Source: Amylibacter marinus (GTDB lineage Bacteria; Pseudomonadota; Alphaproteobacteria; Rhodobacterales; Rhodobacteraceae). Taken from it: DNA of 64,000 nucleotides. This document shows, piece after piece, positions 1 through 8,298 of this stretch. Under the pieces are notes generated by a model. It worked only from the letters and a program-made list of their open reading frames with translations, was not told the DNA's origin and did not search any database. The stretch spans positions 620,001 to 684,000 of the forward strand of contig NZ_BSNN01000002.1 in the NCBI RefSeq assembly GCF_030160015.1, written 5' to 3'. The translations under genes were made by a program, and so were the position numbers. The first letter of the stretch is position 1, and every line of letters starts with the position of its first letter.

Positions 1-1
1 C

Positions 2-424
2 GGAGTAGGCGTAATTCCTGCTTTGTTATGCACCGTTGGTTTTGCCGGTAGCGCCCTGTTCACCAAACAGTTGACCAACCGCGTGACAATCACCTGTATC
101 ATGTTTTGGATGACGGTGATGCAATTGTTATTTGGTATTATCTGTGCAGGCTATGATGGAGATATCGCCCCCCTTAGCGGCCCAGCATGGGGGTGGATAT
201 TTGTGGTGGGCCTTGGGGGGTTATCGGCACATTTTTGCCTGACATCAGCGCTGTCTTTGGCCCCGGCGACAGTGGTGACGCCTATTGATTTCACGCGCCT
301 GCCGGTTATCGCCTTGGTGGGATATGTGCTTTATAATGAACCCGTTGAATTGGCCGTGATCATTGGGGCTGTGGTGATTTTTACATCAAACTACATCATC
401 ATCTGGAAGAGTAAAAATGTGTGA
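2..424 (+). CDS. DMT-superfamily (EamA) transporter, 3' end only
   Basis: C-terminal part of an inner-membrane EamA-type transporter. The reading frame is open to the left edge, so the start lies outside the window. The visible 141 codons encode about five hydrophobic segments, with a positively charged hinge (TKQLTN) near the beginning and the typical family ending in which a final membrane helix is followed by a short basic tail (IIIWKSKNV). Proteins of this family export metabolites or amino acids; the substrate cannot be read from this fragment. The stop codon overlaps the start of the next gene by 8 nt, so the two are probably co-transcribed and translationally coupled. Confidence 0.8.
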   Translation, partial: GVGVIPALLCTVGFAGSALFTKQLTNRVTITCIMFWMTVMQLLFGIICAGYDGDIAPLSGPAWGWIFVVGLGGLSAHFCLTSALSLAPATVVTPIDFTRLPVIALVGYVLYNEPVELAVIIGAVVIFTSNYIIIWKSKNV

Positions 425-1001
425 TACTGCCAGCTGTTTTTTTGGTTATGGCTCGTTGGTTAATCTGCGCACCCATAACTATCAAAACCCGCAGACAGGT
501 CGGATTTCAGGCTGGCGGCGGGTGTGGAGGTCTGCACGCAATGGGGATATCTCTTTTCTCAGTATCGAGCCATATGATGGTGAGATTTCGGGGATGTTTG
601 CCAGCACCGCTGGCATCGGTTGGGATGCACTAGATCTGCGCGAGCGCGGCTATGCGCGCCAGAGCTTGCCCAAGGGGTGCATTATTGGCACCCAGCCAGA
701 TAGCCCCGCGATGATCTATGTTGGCGCCCCCAATGCCATAGACCCAAGCGTGCAAAAACCGATATTACTTAGCTATTTAGATGTGGTTGTTCAGGGGTTT
801 CATGTTCATTTTGGCCGCCAAGGGGTTGCAGATTTTTTCAACTCGACCGCGCAATGGGCCCGCCCAGTACTGGATGATCGCGCCGCGCCAATTTATCCAC
901 GCGCCCAAGAATTAACCCTAGAGCAACAGCAATTAGTGGATGAAAACCTAGAGAGACTGCCGCAGGCCCACCTTGTGCGCGACCTATCTGTTTCGTTTTA
1001 A
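417..1001 (+). CDS. gamma-glutamylcyclotransferase-like protein
   Basis: A 194-residue cytoplasmic protein of the gamma-glutamylcyclotransferase (AIG2/GGCT) fold. The diagnostic substrate-loop motif FGYGSLVN is at residues 9-16, followed by an arginine-rich stretch (RISGWRRVWRSARNG) typical of the family. Enzymes of this fold release 5-oxoproline from gamma-glutamyl amines or peptides, but several subfamilies have unknown substrates, so the exact reaction is left open. The ATG overlaps the end of the transporter gene by 8 nt, which favours this start and suggests coupling. Confidence 0.7.
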   Translation: MCDTASCFFGYGSLVNLRTHNYQNPQTGRISGWRRVWRSARNGDISFLSIEPYDGEISGMFASTAGIGWDALDLRERGYARQSLPKGCIIGTQPDSPAMIYVGAPNAIDPSVQKPILLSYLDVVVQGFHVHFGRQGVADFFNSTAQWARPVLDDRAAPIYPRAQELTLEQQQLVDENLERLPQAHLVRDLSVSF

Positions 1002-1042
1002 TTCTGCAAAGCGTTTGAATTATCCGCCGTTATTTGATTTAG

Positions 1043-1927
1043 GTGGTGGCAGATAATTTCGAGGATGCCATGCTGTATAAATCTGCTGATGATTGGGATA
1101 ATGCACCGCACAAGCGGGTTATGCTCTTTGGCATGTCTGGCTTGGGGAAAACCTATCTGTCTGAAATTTTACGCGCCAATGGCAATTGGTTTCATTACAG
1201 CGTCGATTATCGCATCGGGACACGTTATATGGGCGAGCATATCGCCGACAATTTCAAGCGCGAGGCAATGAAGGTTCCGTTTCTAGCGGAATTGTTACGC
1301 TCGGATGCCATTTATATTGGCGCAAATCTGCGATTTTCAGATCTATCGGCGCTGTCTACCTATCTGGGAAAACCCGGAGATATCAGCAAGGGCGGGATTG
1401 AGTTTCCCGAGTTTTTGCGTCGTCAGCGCCTGCACCGCGCTGCGGAAATCAGCGCCATGAAGGATACCGTATATTTCCAAGAGCGTGCCCAGCAAATCTA
1501 TAACTATCAAAATTTTATCTGTGATACCTCTGGATCGGTTGTCGAGGTGGTAGATGCCGCAGATGATAACGACCCCGTACTATCCTATGTCAGCCAGCAT
1601 GTTCTGCCAGTGTGGATCGAGGGTGGTGCCGGGCACAATGATGAATTGGTGCGCCGTTTTCAGGCCAACCCCAAGCCGATATATTACCCCGAAAATTTCC
1701 TGATAGAATGCTGGGAGCGCTATCTAGACACCCACGCCCTTCGCCCCGAACAGGTGGATCCAGATGCCTTTATTGTATGGGGATATCGTCAGTTAATGGA
1801 GCACCGCCTGCCCCGTTATCGCAAGATTGCCCAGAACTGGGGCGTAACGATCCAATCCGAGGATGTATCAAACATTCGCACCGAACAAGAGTTTAACGCG
1901 CTCGTTTCCCGCGCACTGAGAGCCTAG
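1043..1927 (+). CDS. P-loop ATPase/kinase-like protein of unknown function
   Basis: A 294-residue protein with a clear Walker A motif GMSGLGKT at residues 30-37, preceded by a hydrophobic strand (RVMLFG), as in nucleotide kinases and AAA-like ATPases. I recognise no specific family beyond that. The start is a GTG at 1043; an ATG at 1070 would remove nine residues and still keep the P-loop, so the start is uncertain. It ends 1 nt before metA, which implies that metA is expressed from the same transcript. There are no membrane segments or signal peptide. Confidence 0.6.
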   Translation: MVADNFEDAMLYKSADDWDNAPHKRVMLFGMSGLGKTYLSEILRANGNWFHYSVDYRIGTRYMGEHIADNFKREAMKVPFLAELLRSDAIYIGANLRFSDLSALSTYLGKPGDISKGGIEFPEFLRRQRLHRAAEISAMKDTVYFQERAQQIYNYQNFICDTSGSVVEVVDAADDNDPVLSYVSQHVLPVWIEGGAGHNDELVRRFQANPKPIYYPENFLIECWERYLDTHALRPEQVDPDAFIVWGYRQLMEHRLPRYRKIAQNWGVTIQSEDVSNIRTEQEFNALVSRALRA

Positions 1928-1928
1928 T

Positions 1929-2843
1929 ATGCCTATTAAAATCCCTTCAAAGTTGCCCGCCTTCAATGTTTTGCAAAGCGAAGGCGTCAGTATCATGTCG
2001 CACGGGCAAGCGGCACGCCAAGATATCCGGCCCTTGCGCATTGGTTTGCTGAACCTAATGCCTTTGAAAATACAAACTGAAACGCAGTTTGCCCGTTTGA
2101 TCGCAGCAACCCCGCTCCAGATCGAGCTGACCTTGATCCGGATGACCGAGCATTCCAGCAAGAACACCAGCGCCGAGCACATGGAGGCCTTTTATCGCAG
2201 CTTTGATCAGGTGCGGGATGAGAAATTCGACGGGTTGATTATTACTGGTGCCCCCATCGAGCATCTGCCCTTTGAAGATGTAACCTATTGGGACGAGCTG
2301 AAGGAGATTATGGATTGGACACAAGACAATGTGCATTCCACCTTTGGGGTGTGTTGGGGTGCTATGGCGATGATCTACCATCTACATGGTGTTAAAAAAT
2401 ATGCGCTAGCCGACAAGGCATTTGGATGTTTTCGCCACCAAGTGCTGAATTTATCCTCGCCCTACTTACAGGGGTTTTCGGACGATATCGTAGTGCCTGT
2501 TAGTCGCTGGACAGAAAACAAGGCCGAAGAGATCGAGGCCGCAGGACTAGAAATACTGGTGAATTCCGAGCAATCTGGCCCCTGTTTGGTAGAGGATCCC
2601 GCGCATCGCGCGCTCTATATCTTTAACCATCTGGAATATGATAATCATACCCTAAAACAGGAATATGACCGCGATATTGCCAATGGAACCGCGATCAATG
2701 TACCGGCTAATTACTACCCAAATGATGATCCCAGCCTGCCGCCCGAGAATCGCTGGCGCAGTCATGCGCATCTACTCTACGGCAATTGGATCAACCAGAT
2801 CTATCAGACAACCCATTACGACATATCTAAAATCGGCACATAA
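1929..2843 (+). CDS. metAA: homoserine O-acetyltransferase/succinyltransferase MetA
   Basis: A 304-residue cytoplasmic enzyme of the MetA family, which acylates L-homoserine as the first committed step of methionine synthesis. The catalytic cysteine is C142 (FGVCWGA) and the downstream His-x-Glu pair is H234/E236 (NHLEYDN). Residue 111 is glutamate ([11 protein letters not shown]). In characterised MetA enzymes Glu at this position goes with acetyl-CoA and Gly with succinyl-CoA, so an acetyltransferase is predicted here. Only 1 nt separates it from the upstream ATPase-like gene, leaving no room for a SAM riboswitch. The length is normal for the family. Confidence 0.9.
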   Translation: MPIKIPSKLPAFNVLQSEGVSIMSHGQAARQDIRPLRIGLLNLMPLKIQTETQFARLIAATPLQIELTLIRMTEHSSKNTSAEHMEAFYRSFDQVRDEKFDGLIITGAPIEHLPFEDVTYWDELKEIMDWTQDNVHSTFGVCWGAMAMIYHLHGVKKYALADKAFGCFRHQVLNLSSPYLQGFSDDIVVPVSRWTENKAEEIEAAGLEILVNSEQSGPCLVEDPAHRALYIFNHLEYDNHTLKQEYDRDIANGTAINVPANYYPNDDPSLPPENRWRSHAHLLYGNWINQIYQTTHYDISKIGT

Positions 2844-2846
2844 CAT

Positions 2847-3836
2847 ATGGGACTAATTCTGTGCCTTGTTTTAGGGTTAGCCATGGTGGTTTCGCTATTA
2901 TCGCGACACAAACGACAAAAAATAGAGGCACAGTATCCACCTATCGGTGATTTTATCGCCCTAAACGACAAGCGCATTCACTACCTGCGGCGGGGCTCTG
3001 GGCCTGTGGTGGTTTTGATACATGGGGCTGGTGGTAATCTACGAGATTTCAATTTTGCCCTGATCGAGATTTTAGCAAAGCATTTCACTGTGATCGCATT
3101 AGATCGCCCAGGCCATGGTTATTCTGATCGTTTTCAATTGGATGGTGAAACATTGGGCCAGCAGGGCGATATTTTGGTGGATGCTTTGCGCGCCATTGGC
3201 GTCAAACAGGCCCATGTTCTGGGCTATTCCATGGGCGGTGCTGTGGCCACGCACATGGCCCTTAATCACCCCAAGTTCACCCAAGGCCTATTATTGCTGT
3301 CTGCGCCATTGCACCTGTGGCCGGATATGCAGGTATCGCTGACTTATCGGCTGGTTGCCCTACCGGTAATCGGGCCATTATTAATGCATTTAGCCTTTGT
3401 GTTGTTGGGGGATCGCTACTTTCGCAATAGTTATGCATCCGTGTTTAACCCGCAATCCCCACCACAAGGTTTTTTGGATTATGTGGGGGTTGGCCTAACG
3501 GTACGCCCGAAATCATTCGTGGCCAACGCCCGTCAATTGCGAAACCTTGCACCAGATACGGTCTCTGCCCTGTTACGATACCCAAATCTCAACTTACCCA
3601 TCGATATCATCCACGGCATAGAAGACACCAGTGTTGCCCATATCTACCACTGTCAAGAGTTCGCAGCGGCGGCCAAACATGCAGAGATAAACATCCAGCT
3701 GTTACAGGGTTTAGGCCATGGAACACACCAATTAGCGCTACGTGAAATAGAGGCTGCGTTGAAAAAAAATTGTAATCAGTCGGATACACTCCATATTAAA
3801 AACAGTATAGGAGAGACCAATGACCAAACCCTTTGA
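2847..3836 (+). CDS. alpha/beta hydrolase, membrane-anchored
   Basis: A 329-residue alpha/beta hydrolase fold protein. Residues 2-18 form a single hydrophobic segment followed by basic residues (SRHKRQK), suggesting an N-terminal anchor. An oxyanion-hole motif HGAGGN lies near residue 60, the nucleophile elbow GYSMGG has its serine at 128, an acidic residue sits in HGIEDTS and the catalytic histidine in GLGHGTH near the C terminus. The substrate is unknown. It starts 3 nt after metA and its end overlaps ppk2 by 17 nt, so it belongs to a metA-hydrolase-ppk2-tetR run. Confidence 0.8.
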   Translation: MGLILCLVLGLAMVVSLLSRHKRQKIEAQYPPIGDFIALNDKRIHYLRRGSGPVVVLIHGAGGNLRDFNFALIEILAKHFTVIALDRPGHGYSDRFQLDGETLGQQGDILVDALRAIGVKQAHVLGYSMGGAVATHMALNHPKFTQGLLLLSAPLHLWPDMQVSLTYRLVALPVIGPLLMHLAFVLLGDRYFRNSYASVFNPQSPPQGFLDYVGVGLTVRPKSFVANARQLRNLAPDTVSALLRYPNLNLPIDIIHGIEDTSVAHIYHCQEFAAAAKHAEINIQLLQGLGHGTHQLALREIEAALKKNCNQSDTLHIKNSIGETNDQTL

Positions 3837-4698
3837 TGGTGCCATAAGCACCTATTTCACCCAACACGCCCCAGACGATGTGCGTAATGCCATTCGCACC
3901 GCCGAGAAAAACCAGATTTTGGATCAAAATTTCCCCTATAGTGATCGTATGAAACGGCGCGAATACGAAAGCACCCTTGCCGACCTACAGGTAGAATTGG
4001 TCAAGGTGCAATCATGGGCGGCGGAGACCGGTGCGCGGGTCGTGGTTGTTTTCGAGGGGCGTGATGCGGCGGGCAAAGGCGGCACTATCAAGAGATTCCG
4101 AGAGAACCTAAATCCGCGGGTTGCGAAGGTGGTCGCCCTGTCAAAACCATCTGATACCGAGCGTAGCGAGTGGTATTTTCAACGCTACATCCGCCATTTA
4201 CCCAGTGCTGGAGAGATCGTCATGTTTGACCGGTCATGGTATAATCGCGGTGTGGTCGAGAAGGTATTCGGGTTTTGCACCGAGAAGCAGCGAACTGTAT
4301 TTTTCAGCCAAGTGAATGATTTTGAACGCATGCTGGTGAATGATGGAATCACAGTTGTTAAACTATGGTTGAATGTGGGGCGTGCGGAACAATTGCGCCG
4401 TTTTCTGGATCGCGAGGGCGATCGCTTAAAGCAATGGAAGCTGTCGGGTATTGACGTGAAGGGCCTGTCAAAATGGGATGACTATACCGCTGCCATTTCC
4501 GAGACATTGGATAAATCATCCAGCGATCATGCGCCGTGGCATGTGATACGTACAGATGACAAGCGGCGCGCGCGCATTGCCGCGATCCGCACCGTATTAT
4601 CCAAGTTGCCCTATCCACAAAAATCATCCAATATTGCCACCCTACCCGATCCGGAAATCACCGGTGGGCCAGAATTACTATCGGCGGACAATGGCTAA
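3820..4698 (+). CDS. ppk2: polyphosphate kinase 2 (PPK2)
   Basis: A 292-residue single-domain PPK2, which transfers phosphate between polyphosphate and nucleotides in the cytoplasm. The Walker A motif GRDAAGKGG is at residues 80-88 and the Walker B/lid motif DRSWYNR at 137-143. The rest matches the family in order, including SEWYFQRYIRHLP and the basic lid region around RFLDREGDRLKQWKLS. Whether it prefers ADP, GDP or NMPs cannot be decided by eye. The ATG overlaps the upstream hydrolase by 17 nt, and the end overlaps the tetR gene by 8 nt, so co-expression is likely. Confidence 0.92.
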   Translation: MTKPFDGAISTYFTQHAPDDVRNAIRTAEKNQILDQNFPYSDRMKRREYESTLADLQVELVKVQSWAAETGARVVVVFEGRDAAGKGGTIKRFRENLNPRVAKVVALSKPSDTERSEWYFQRYIRHLPSAGEIVMFDRSWYNRGVVEKVFGFCTEKQRTVFFSQVNDFERMLVNDGITVVKLWLNVGRAEQLRRFLDREGDRLKQWKLSGIDVKGLSKWDDYTAAISETLDKSSSDHAPWHVIRTDDKRRARIAAIRTVLSKLPYPQKSSNIATLPDPEITGGPELLSADNG

Positions 4699-5305
4699 AA
4701 AATCCTATCACCATGGCAACTTGCGCCAAGCATTGGTTGATGCGACAACGACTCTGCTAGAAACAAAGGGCCCCACCGGATTTACCATGGCCGAGGCTGC
4801 GAAATCCGCCGGTGTGTCCGCCGCCGCTCCGTATCGGCATTTCGTGGGGCGAGAAGAGATGATTGGCGAGGTTGCCCTGCAGGGGTTTGGTATTTTTGCC
4901 GAGCTGATGGATTTTGCCAGCGCCAAGGCCGCGACACCTCTTGCCGCTTTCGAGAGTGTTGGGCGTGCCTATTTGGCCTTTGCCCGCAAACATCCAGGCC
5001 ACTATATTGCAATGTTTGAAAGCGGTCTGAAGATCAATGCAAATGCAGATCTGGCCAATGCCGCCAACCGGGCTATGGATGTGTTAAACAGCGCTGCAAA
5101 CGAGCTGAGCAAAGGCCTACCGGCCCATAGGCGCCCGCCTGCGATGATGATCAGCCAACATATTTGGGCTATGAGCCATGGGATTGTTGAGCTATTCGCC
5201 CGCGGCGAACCTGGATCAAATTCGCCCTTTTCGCCCGAAGAGCTGTTGGAAACGGGCACCGGAATTTATTTGCGCGGATTGGGAATAATCCCAGAGGATC
5301 ACTAG
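4691..5305 (+). CDS. TetR-family transcriptional regulator
   Basis: A 204-residue regulator. The N-terminal TetR helix-turn-helix is clear (residues about 5-60: HHGNLRQALVDATTTLLE, then MAEAAKSAGVSAAAPYRHF), and the C-terminal ligand domain has the WHG-type look (MISQHIWAMSHGIVELFARG). The frame is open for 45 codons upstream, but the ATG at 4691 starts exactly at the conserved N terminus and overlaps the ppk2 stop by 8 nt, so I chose it. The ligand and targets are unknown; local targets could include the hydrolase-ppk2 run. Its stop codon lies inside a 20-bp tandem duplication shared with the end of the convergent merR gene. Confidence 0.85.
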   Translation: MAKKSYHHGNLRQALVDATTTLLETKGPTGFTMAEAAKSAGVSAAAPYRHFVGREEMIGEVALQGFGIFAELMDFASAKAATPLAAFESVGRAYLAFARKHPGHYIAMFESGLKINANADLANAANRAMDVLNSAANELSKGLPAHRRPPAMMISQHIWAMSHGIVELFARGEPGSNSPFSPEELLETGTGIYLRGLGIIPEDH

Positions 5306-5340
5306 TTATCCCAGAGGATCACTAGTTATCCCAGAAAATC
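5288..5340. repeat. 20-bp tandem duplication at the tetR/merR junction
   Basis: The 20-bp unit ATCCCAGAGGATCACTAGTT occurs at 5288-5307 and again at 5308-5327, followed by a partial, diverged third copy (ATCCCAGAAAATC) from 5328. The first copy holds the tetR stop codon and the third encodes the end of the convergent merR gene. Confidence 0.85.
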
Positions 5341-5709
5341 AATGATCGGGCAGTTTGGGCGCTCATCACCATGACAGGCATTCACCAGATGGGCCAGCTC
5401 ATCATGCAGGTGCTGTAGTTCCAGCTGCTTCTTCTGGATCATCTCCAAATGCGCAGAGGCCAGCTTTTTTACGTCTGCGGCGCTGCGTTGGTGATTGGTG
5501 TAAAGGGCCAGCAACTCACGGCATTGATCGATTGAAAAATCAAAACTGCGAGCGCGGCGTATGAAGATCAGTTGTTTCAACGCCTCTAAATCATACAGGC
5601 GATACCCCGCATCCGAGCGCCCACTGGGCGTAACCAAGCCAATATCGGCATAGTAGCGCACGGTTTTTATCGGCAGGTCGGATTTTTTTGCAATTTCGCC
5701 AATTTTCAT
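5326..5709 (-). CDS. CueR-like MerR-family Cu(I)-responsive regulator
   Basis: A 127-residue MerR-family activator. The winged helix-turn-helix fills residues 1-70 (MKIGEIAKKS, TVRYYADIGLV, RLYDLE) and is followed by a dimerisation helix. The metal loop carries C112 and C120 in the form CHGDERPNCPII, the same spacing and numbering as the Cu(I)-binding cysteines of E. coli CueR, so response to Cu(I)/Ag(I)/Au(I) is expected. The protein stops right after this loop and lacks the histidine/cysteine tail of E. coli CueR. It is divergent from a DUF4396 membrane protein gene, and the start codon directly adjoins the operator of that gene. Confidence 0.85.
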   Translation of the reverse strand: MKIGEIAKKSDLPIKTVRYYADIGLVTPSGRSDAGYRLYDLEALKQLIFIRRARSFDFSIDQCRELLALYTNHQRSAADVKKLASAHLEMIQKKQLELQHLHDELAHLVNACHGDERPNCPIIDFLG

Positions 5710-5740
5710 TTTACCCTCCAGTTACTGGAGAGGTTATAAA
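5710..5740 (+). promoter_or_regulatory. MerR/CueR-type promoter with 19-bp spacer
   Basis: A -35 hexamer TTTACC (5710-5715) and a -10 hexamer TATAAA (5735-5740) are 19 bp apart, the over-long spacing typical of MerR-family promoters. The spacer holds an imperfect inverted repeat, CTCCAG-TTA-CTGGAG with flanking ACC/GGT, as in CueR operators. It drives the DUF4396 gene at 5763. Confidence 0.75.
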
Positions 5741-5762
5741 AGAGCCAAGCAAGGGAATCAAT

Positions 5763-6209
5763 ATGACAAGTATCGCGCAAAATCTTCAGATAAATTGGTA
5801 TTGCCGCCATACATGGCCGCGGGCCGCCAAGAACACCGCATGGTGCTTGCTGGGCTGTTCAATTGGCGATTTGGGAACCATTGCCTATTTTCAATACACG
5901 GGCATTGGCTGGCCTGTTCTGGCAATTATGACCCTGGCGATTATTAATGGGCTGTTGACCTCCATTGCGCTAGAAACCTTCATTCTGGCTCGCCAGATGG
6001 CGTTTCGTATTGCGTTCAAGACTGCGATTGGAATGTCTCTGATTTCCATGATCGCGATGGAGGCGGCAATGAATATCGTGGATGTGGTCCTAACTGGGGG
6101 CGCTAAATTAACATGGTGGGTGATCCCTATTATGTTGCTGGCGGGGTTTCTTGCGCCGCTACCCTACAATTACTGGCGACTAAAGGCTCTTGGTAAGGCC
6201 TGTCACTAA
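5763..6209 (+). CDS. DUF4396 membrane protein, predicted copper-regulated
   Basis: A 148-residue integral membrane protein that I assign to DUF4396 from its overall pattern. There are about four hydrophobic segments (roughly residues 25-45, 48-68, 80-105 and 115-138). C14, H16, C28 and C32 cluster around the N-terminal loop and first helix and could bind a metal. The ATG at 5763 has a good ribosome-binding site (AAGGGA, 5 nt upstream); the longer open frame upstream would cross the promoter. The CueR-type promoter and divergent CueR-like gene predict induction by copper. Whether it transports, senses or sequesters metal is unknown. Confidence 0.7.
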   Translation: MTSIAQNLQINWYCRHTWPRAAKNTAWCLLGCSIGDLGTIAYFQYTGIGWPVLAIMTLAIINGLLTSIALETFILARQMAFRIAFKTAIGMSLISMIAMEAAMNIVDVVLTGGAKLTWWVIPIMLLAGFLAPLPYNYWRLKALGKACH

Positions 6210-6334
6210 GCTATCTGCAGTTTTTCGCCCGATTTAAAATATTTTTGCACTGATGCTTGAAACTGACTGAGAACTGTCTAGATATGTTAATGTGAATAAC
6301 ATTTACATTACTTCTCACCTCGAAAGGACACCTA

Positions 6335-6733
6335 ATGACTTCGACAATCTCATGGTACAACGCCCCAATCCAGTGGCTGGATGAACGCGGTAAGGGCGCT
6401 TGGCTCGTGGCCATGATCCTTGGATTCATTTTTATATGGCCTCTGGGATTGGCCATTCTCTTCTATATGATCTGGAGCAAACGCATGCAAAACACCTTCT
6501 TTAAATGTCGCTCATCCGCACATCACAAGGGCAGCACAGGCAACAGCGCCTTTGATGCCTATAAAGAAGACACAATCAATCGTCTAAACGAAGAACAGGC
6601 CGCATTTAACGCCTTCCTTCAGCGTCTGCGCAGTGCCAAGGACAAATCCGAGTTTGATGATTTTTTGGATGAACGCGCCAAAGAAAAGACCAACGTATCA
6701 GATGATGCAGAATTGGTAGAACCGGCCAAGTAA
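6335..6733 (+). CDS. DUF2852 membrane protein
   Basis: A 132-residue protein of the DUF2852 family, common in Rhodobacterales. One strong hydrophobic stretch spans residues 24-47 (WLVAMILGFIFIWPLGLAIL), followed by a basic patch (SKRMQ) and a charged, probably helical cytoplasmic tail ending in an acidic region. The family has no known function. The ATG follows a CGAAAGGA ribosome-binding site, and the gene stands alone between a DUF4396 gene and an RDD gene on the same strand. Confidence 0.8.
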   Translation: MTSTISWYNAPIQWLDERGKGAWLVAMILGFIFIWPLGLAILFYMIWSKRMQNTFFKCRSSAHHKGSTGNSAFDAYKEDTINRLNEEQAAFNAFLQRLRSAKDKSEFDDFLDERAKEKTNVSDDAELVEPAK

Positions 6734-6810
6734 AATCCGCCACTATTCCCCCTTGTGGCAGGATCGCGCCGCCCCTAATCTGGGGCGGTGCATTTAGTTT
6801 AGGAATTTAT

Positions 6811-7260
6811 ATGCAAGATCACCATAGTGGTTTACCTGACCCCATACTTGACGCCCAATTCTATGCGGGCGTGCCATTCAAACGATTGATTGCCTGGGGT
6901 GTTGATCTGGTTATCATCCTGCTGATCTCGCTCGTGTTGGTCGTTGTTACCCTAGGAATTCTGTTGTTTCTGTTTCCATTGCTGTTTTTATCGGTGGGGG
7001 TTGGGTATCGAATATTTATGATCAACAGGCGATCGGCAACACTGGGGATGATCTTTACCGGCATTGAATTTAGAAACAATCAAGGAAATCGATTTACGCT
7101 AGAGCAATCCATTTGGCATACCTTGGCCTTTAGCTGTATGAGCATATCTGTTCTGTTGCAATTGGCCAGCATGGCGATGATGCTGTTTGGTGCGCGGGGT
7201 CAAGGATTGCATGATTTGATCATGGGCACTACGGCCATCAACCGCCCCGTTGAACATTGA
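6811..7260 (+). CDS. RDD-family membrane protein
   Basis: A 149-residue inner-membrane protein of the RDD family. It shows the family's N-terminal pattern of an Arg/Lys and an Asp close to the first helix (RLIAWGVDLVIILLISLVL), a second helix up to about residue 70, a TLGMIFTGIEFRN linker, then a C-terminal helix and the GQGLHDLIMGT ending. RDD proteins are implicated in transport in a few bacteria, but no substrate can be inferred here. It lies 24 nt upstream of bpt and may be co-transcribed with it. Confidence 0.82.
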   Translation: MQDHHSGLPDPILDAQFYAGVPFKRLIAWGVDLVIILLISLVLVVVTLGILLFLFPLLFLSVGVGYRIFMINRRSATLGMIFTGIEFRNNQGNRFTLEQSIWHTLAFSCMSISVLLQLASMAMMLFGARGQGLHDLIMGTTAINRPVEH

Positions 7261-7284
7261 ATTAGAACTTGTTAGCCTATTGTA

Positions 7285-8109
7285 ATGAAACACACCCTTC
7301 CGCTTGCGCCGCAATTCTATGTTACCGCCCCCCAGCCCTGCCCCTATCTAGAGGGCAAGATTGAGCGAAAGCTTTTTACTGGGCTACAAGATGCCCATGG
7401 CAAAGCTCTAAATGACATACTGTCGACCCAAGGGTTTCGCCGATCGCAAAATGTATTGTATCGCCCTGCCTGCGCAGATTGTAATGCTTGTATTTCGGCG
7501 CGGATCCGGGTGGCGGATTTCACGTTTTCCAAATCACAACGCCGAATATTACGCCGCAACACAGATCTAGAGCGCGGATCCCACACCGCCTGGGCCACCG
7601 AAGAGCAGTATGATCTGTTCAAAACATACCTGCAAACCCGCCATGCAAATGGCGGTATGGCGGATATGGATATGTTCGAATTTGCCGCCATGATCGAAGA
7701 AACCCCCGTACGCACACGGATCGTTGAGTATCAATCCAAGGGCGATAATGGCCGCCTCGAGCTCCGTGCGGCCTGTTTGACCGATGTTGTCGCAGATGGC
7801 TTATCCATGGTCTATTCCTTCTTTGATCCAGAGATCAGCCGCAATAGTCCCGGTCGGTTTATGATTTTGGATCACATTAACATCGCCAAAGAGTCGGGCC
7901 TAGAATACGTCTACCTCGGCTATTGGGTCGCAGGCAGTGCCAAGATGGATTACAAGGCAGAGTTCTCGGCGCTGGAGCTATACTATAACAACCAATGGAA
8001 CAAAGTTGTCGACCCAGAGGTGGTACAGGCCGAGGTGAAGGCAAGCCCCAAGCGATCTATCCAGGAACAGGTTGCTGCAATATTGTTACCGGATCTTACA
8101 CTCGGATAA
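7285..8109 (+). CDS. bpt: aspartate/glutamate leucyltransferase Bpt
   Basis: A 274-residue aminoacyl-tRNA-protein transferase that adds leucine from Leu-tRNA to proteins with N-terminal Asp or Glu, feeding the ClpS/ClpAP N-degron pathway. Recognisable parts are the N-terminal cysteine-rich segment (residues about 11-75, with CPYLEG and the [10 protein letters not shown] cluster), the arginine-rich [10 protein letters not shown] motif, and the C-terminal GNAT-like part with [18 protein letters not shown]. The length matches bacterial Bpt, and the family spans eukaryotic ATE1 arginyltransferases. The specificity is taken from the bacterial subfamily, not from residues I can check. Confidence 0.9.
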   Translation: MKHTLPLAPQFYVTAPQPCPYLEGKIERKLFTGLQDAHGKALNDILSTQGFRRSQNVLYRPACADCNACISARIRVADFTFSKSQRRILRRNTDLERGSHTAWATEEQYDLFKTYLQTRHANGGMADMDMFEFAAMIEETPVRTRIVEYQSKGDNGRLELRAACLTDVVADGLSMVYSFFDPEISRNSPGRFMILDHINIAKESGLEYVYLGYWVAGSAKMDYKAEFSALELYYNNQWNKVVDPEVVQAEVKASPKRSIQEQVAAILLPDLTLG

Positions 8110-8153
8110 TGTAATTTGTGAAATTTTAGGCACATTTATCGCCCATGATAGCA

Positions 8154-8193
8154 ATTTAATTACCAAAATTGGCTGTCTTTGTAATTAAATTAC
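8154..8193. promoter_or_regulatory. AT-rich inverted repeat upstream of the ilv leader
   Basis: ATTTAATTAC (8154-8163) is repeated in inverse as GTAATTAAAT (8181-8190), separated by 17 bp. The right arm extends into its own palindrome, GTAATTAAATTAC (8181-8193). It lies about 30-70 bp upstream of a candidate -35 (TTGACG at 8224), a position suited to an activator or an Lrp-like regulator. The binding protein is unknown. Confidence 0.4.
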
Positions 8194-8223
8194 AATTTTA
8201 CCACCAAATTCTCAATTTTTCGC

Positions 8224-8251
8224 TTGACGAACCTTGTTCAGCCATTAGACC
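8224..8251 (+). promoter_or_regulatory. candidate ilvB leader promoter
   Basis: A TTGACG hexamer (8224-8229) and a weak TAGACC (8246-8251) are separated by 16 bp. Transcription would start close to 8258-8259, so the leader ORF at 8259 might be read without a ribosome-binding site. The -10 match is poor. Confidence 0.35.
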
Positions 8252-8258
8252 TGCCTTT

Positions 8259-8294
8259 ATGAGAAACGTAAGAGCAAAAATTGTGGTCAGCTAG
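8259..8294 (+). CDS. ilvB leader peptide MRNVRAKIVVS
   Basis: An 11-codon ORF that ends with Ile-Val-Val-Ser and a TAG stop, placed 46 nt before an intrinsic terminator that itself sits just upstream of ilvB. Four of its eleven residues are branched-chain (V4, I8, V9, V10), which is the arrangement expected of a transcription-attenuation leader for an acetolactate synthase operon. No ribosome-binding site precedes the ATG; if transcription starts near 8259 the leader would be leaderless, as described for trpL in rhizobia. Confidence 0.65.
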   Translation: MRNVRAKIVVS

Positions 8295-8298
8295 ATCA

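Noticed and set aside
4556-4690. N-terminal extension of the TetR protein
   Set aside because: The extension lies wholly inside ppk2 in another frame and has no TetR similarity; ATG 4691 fits the family.
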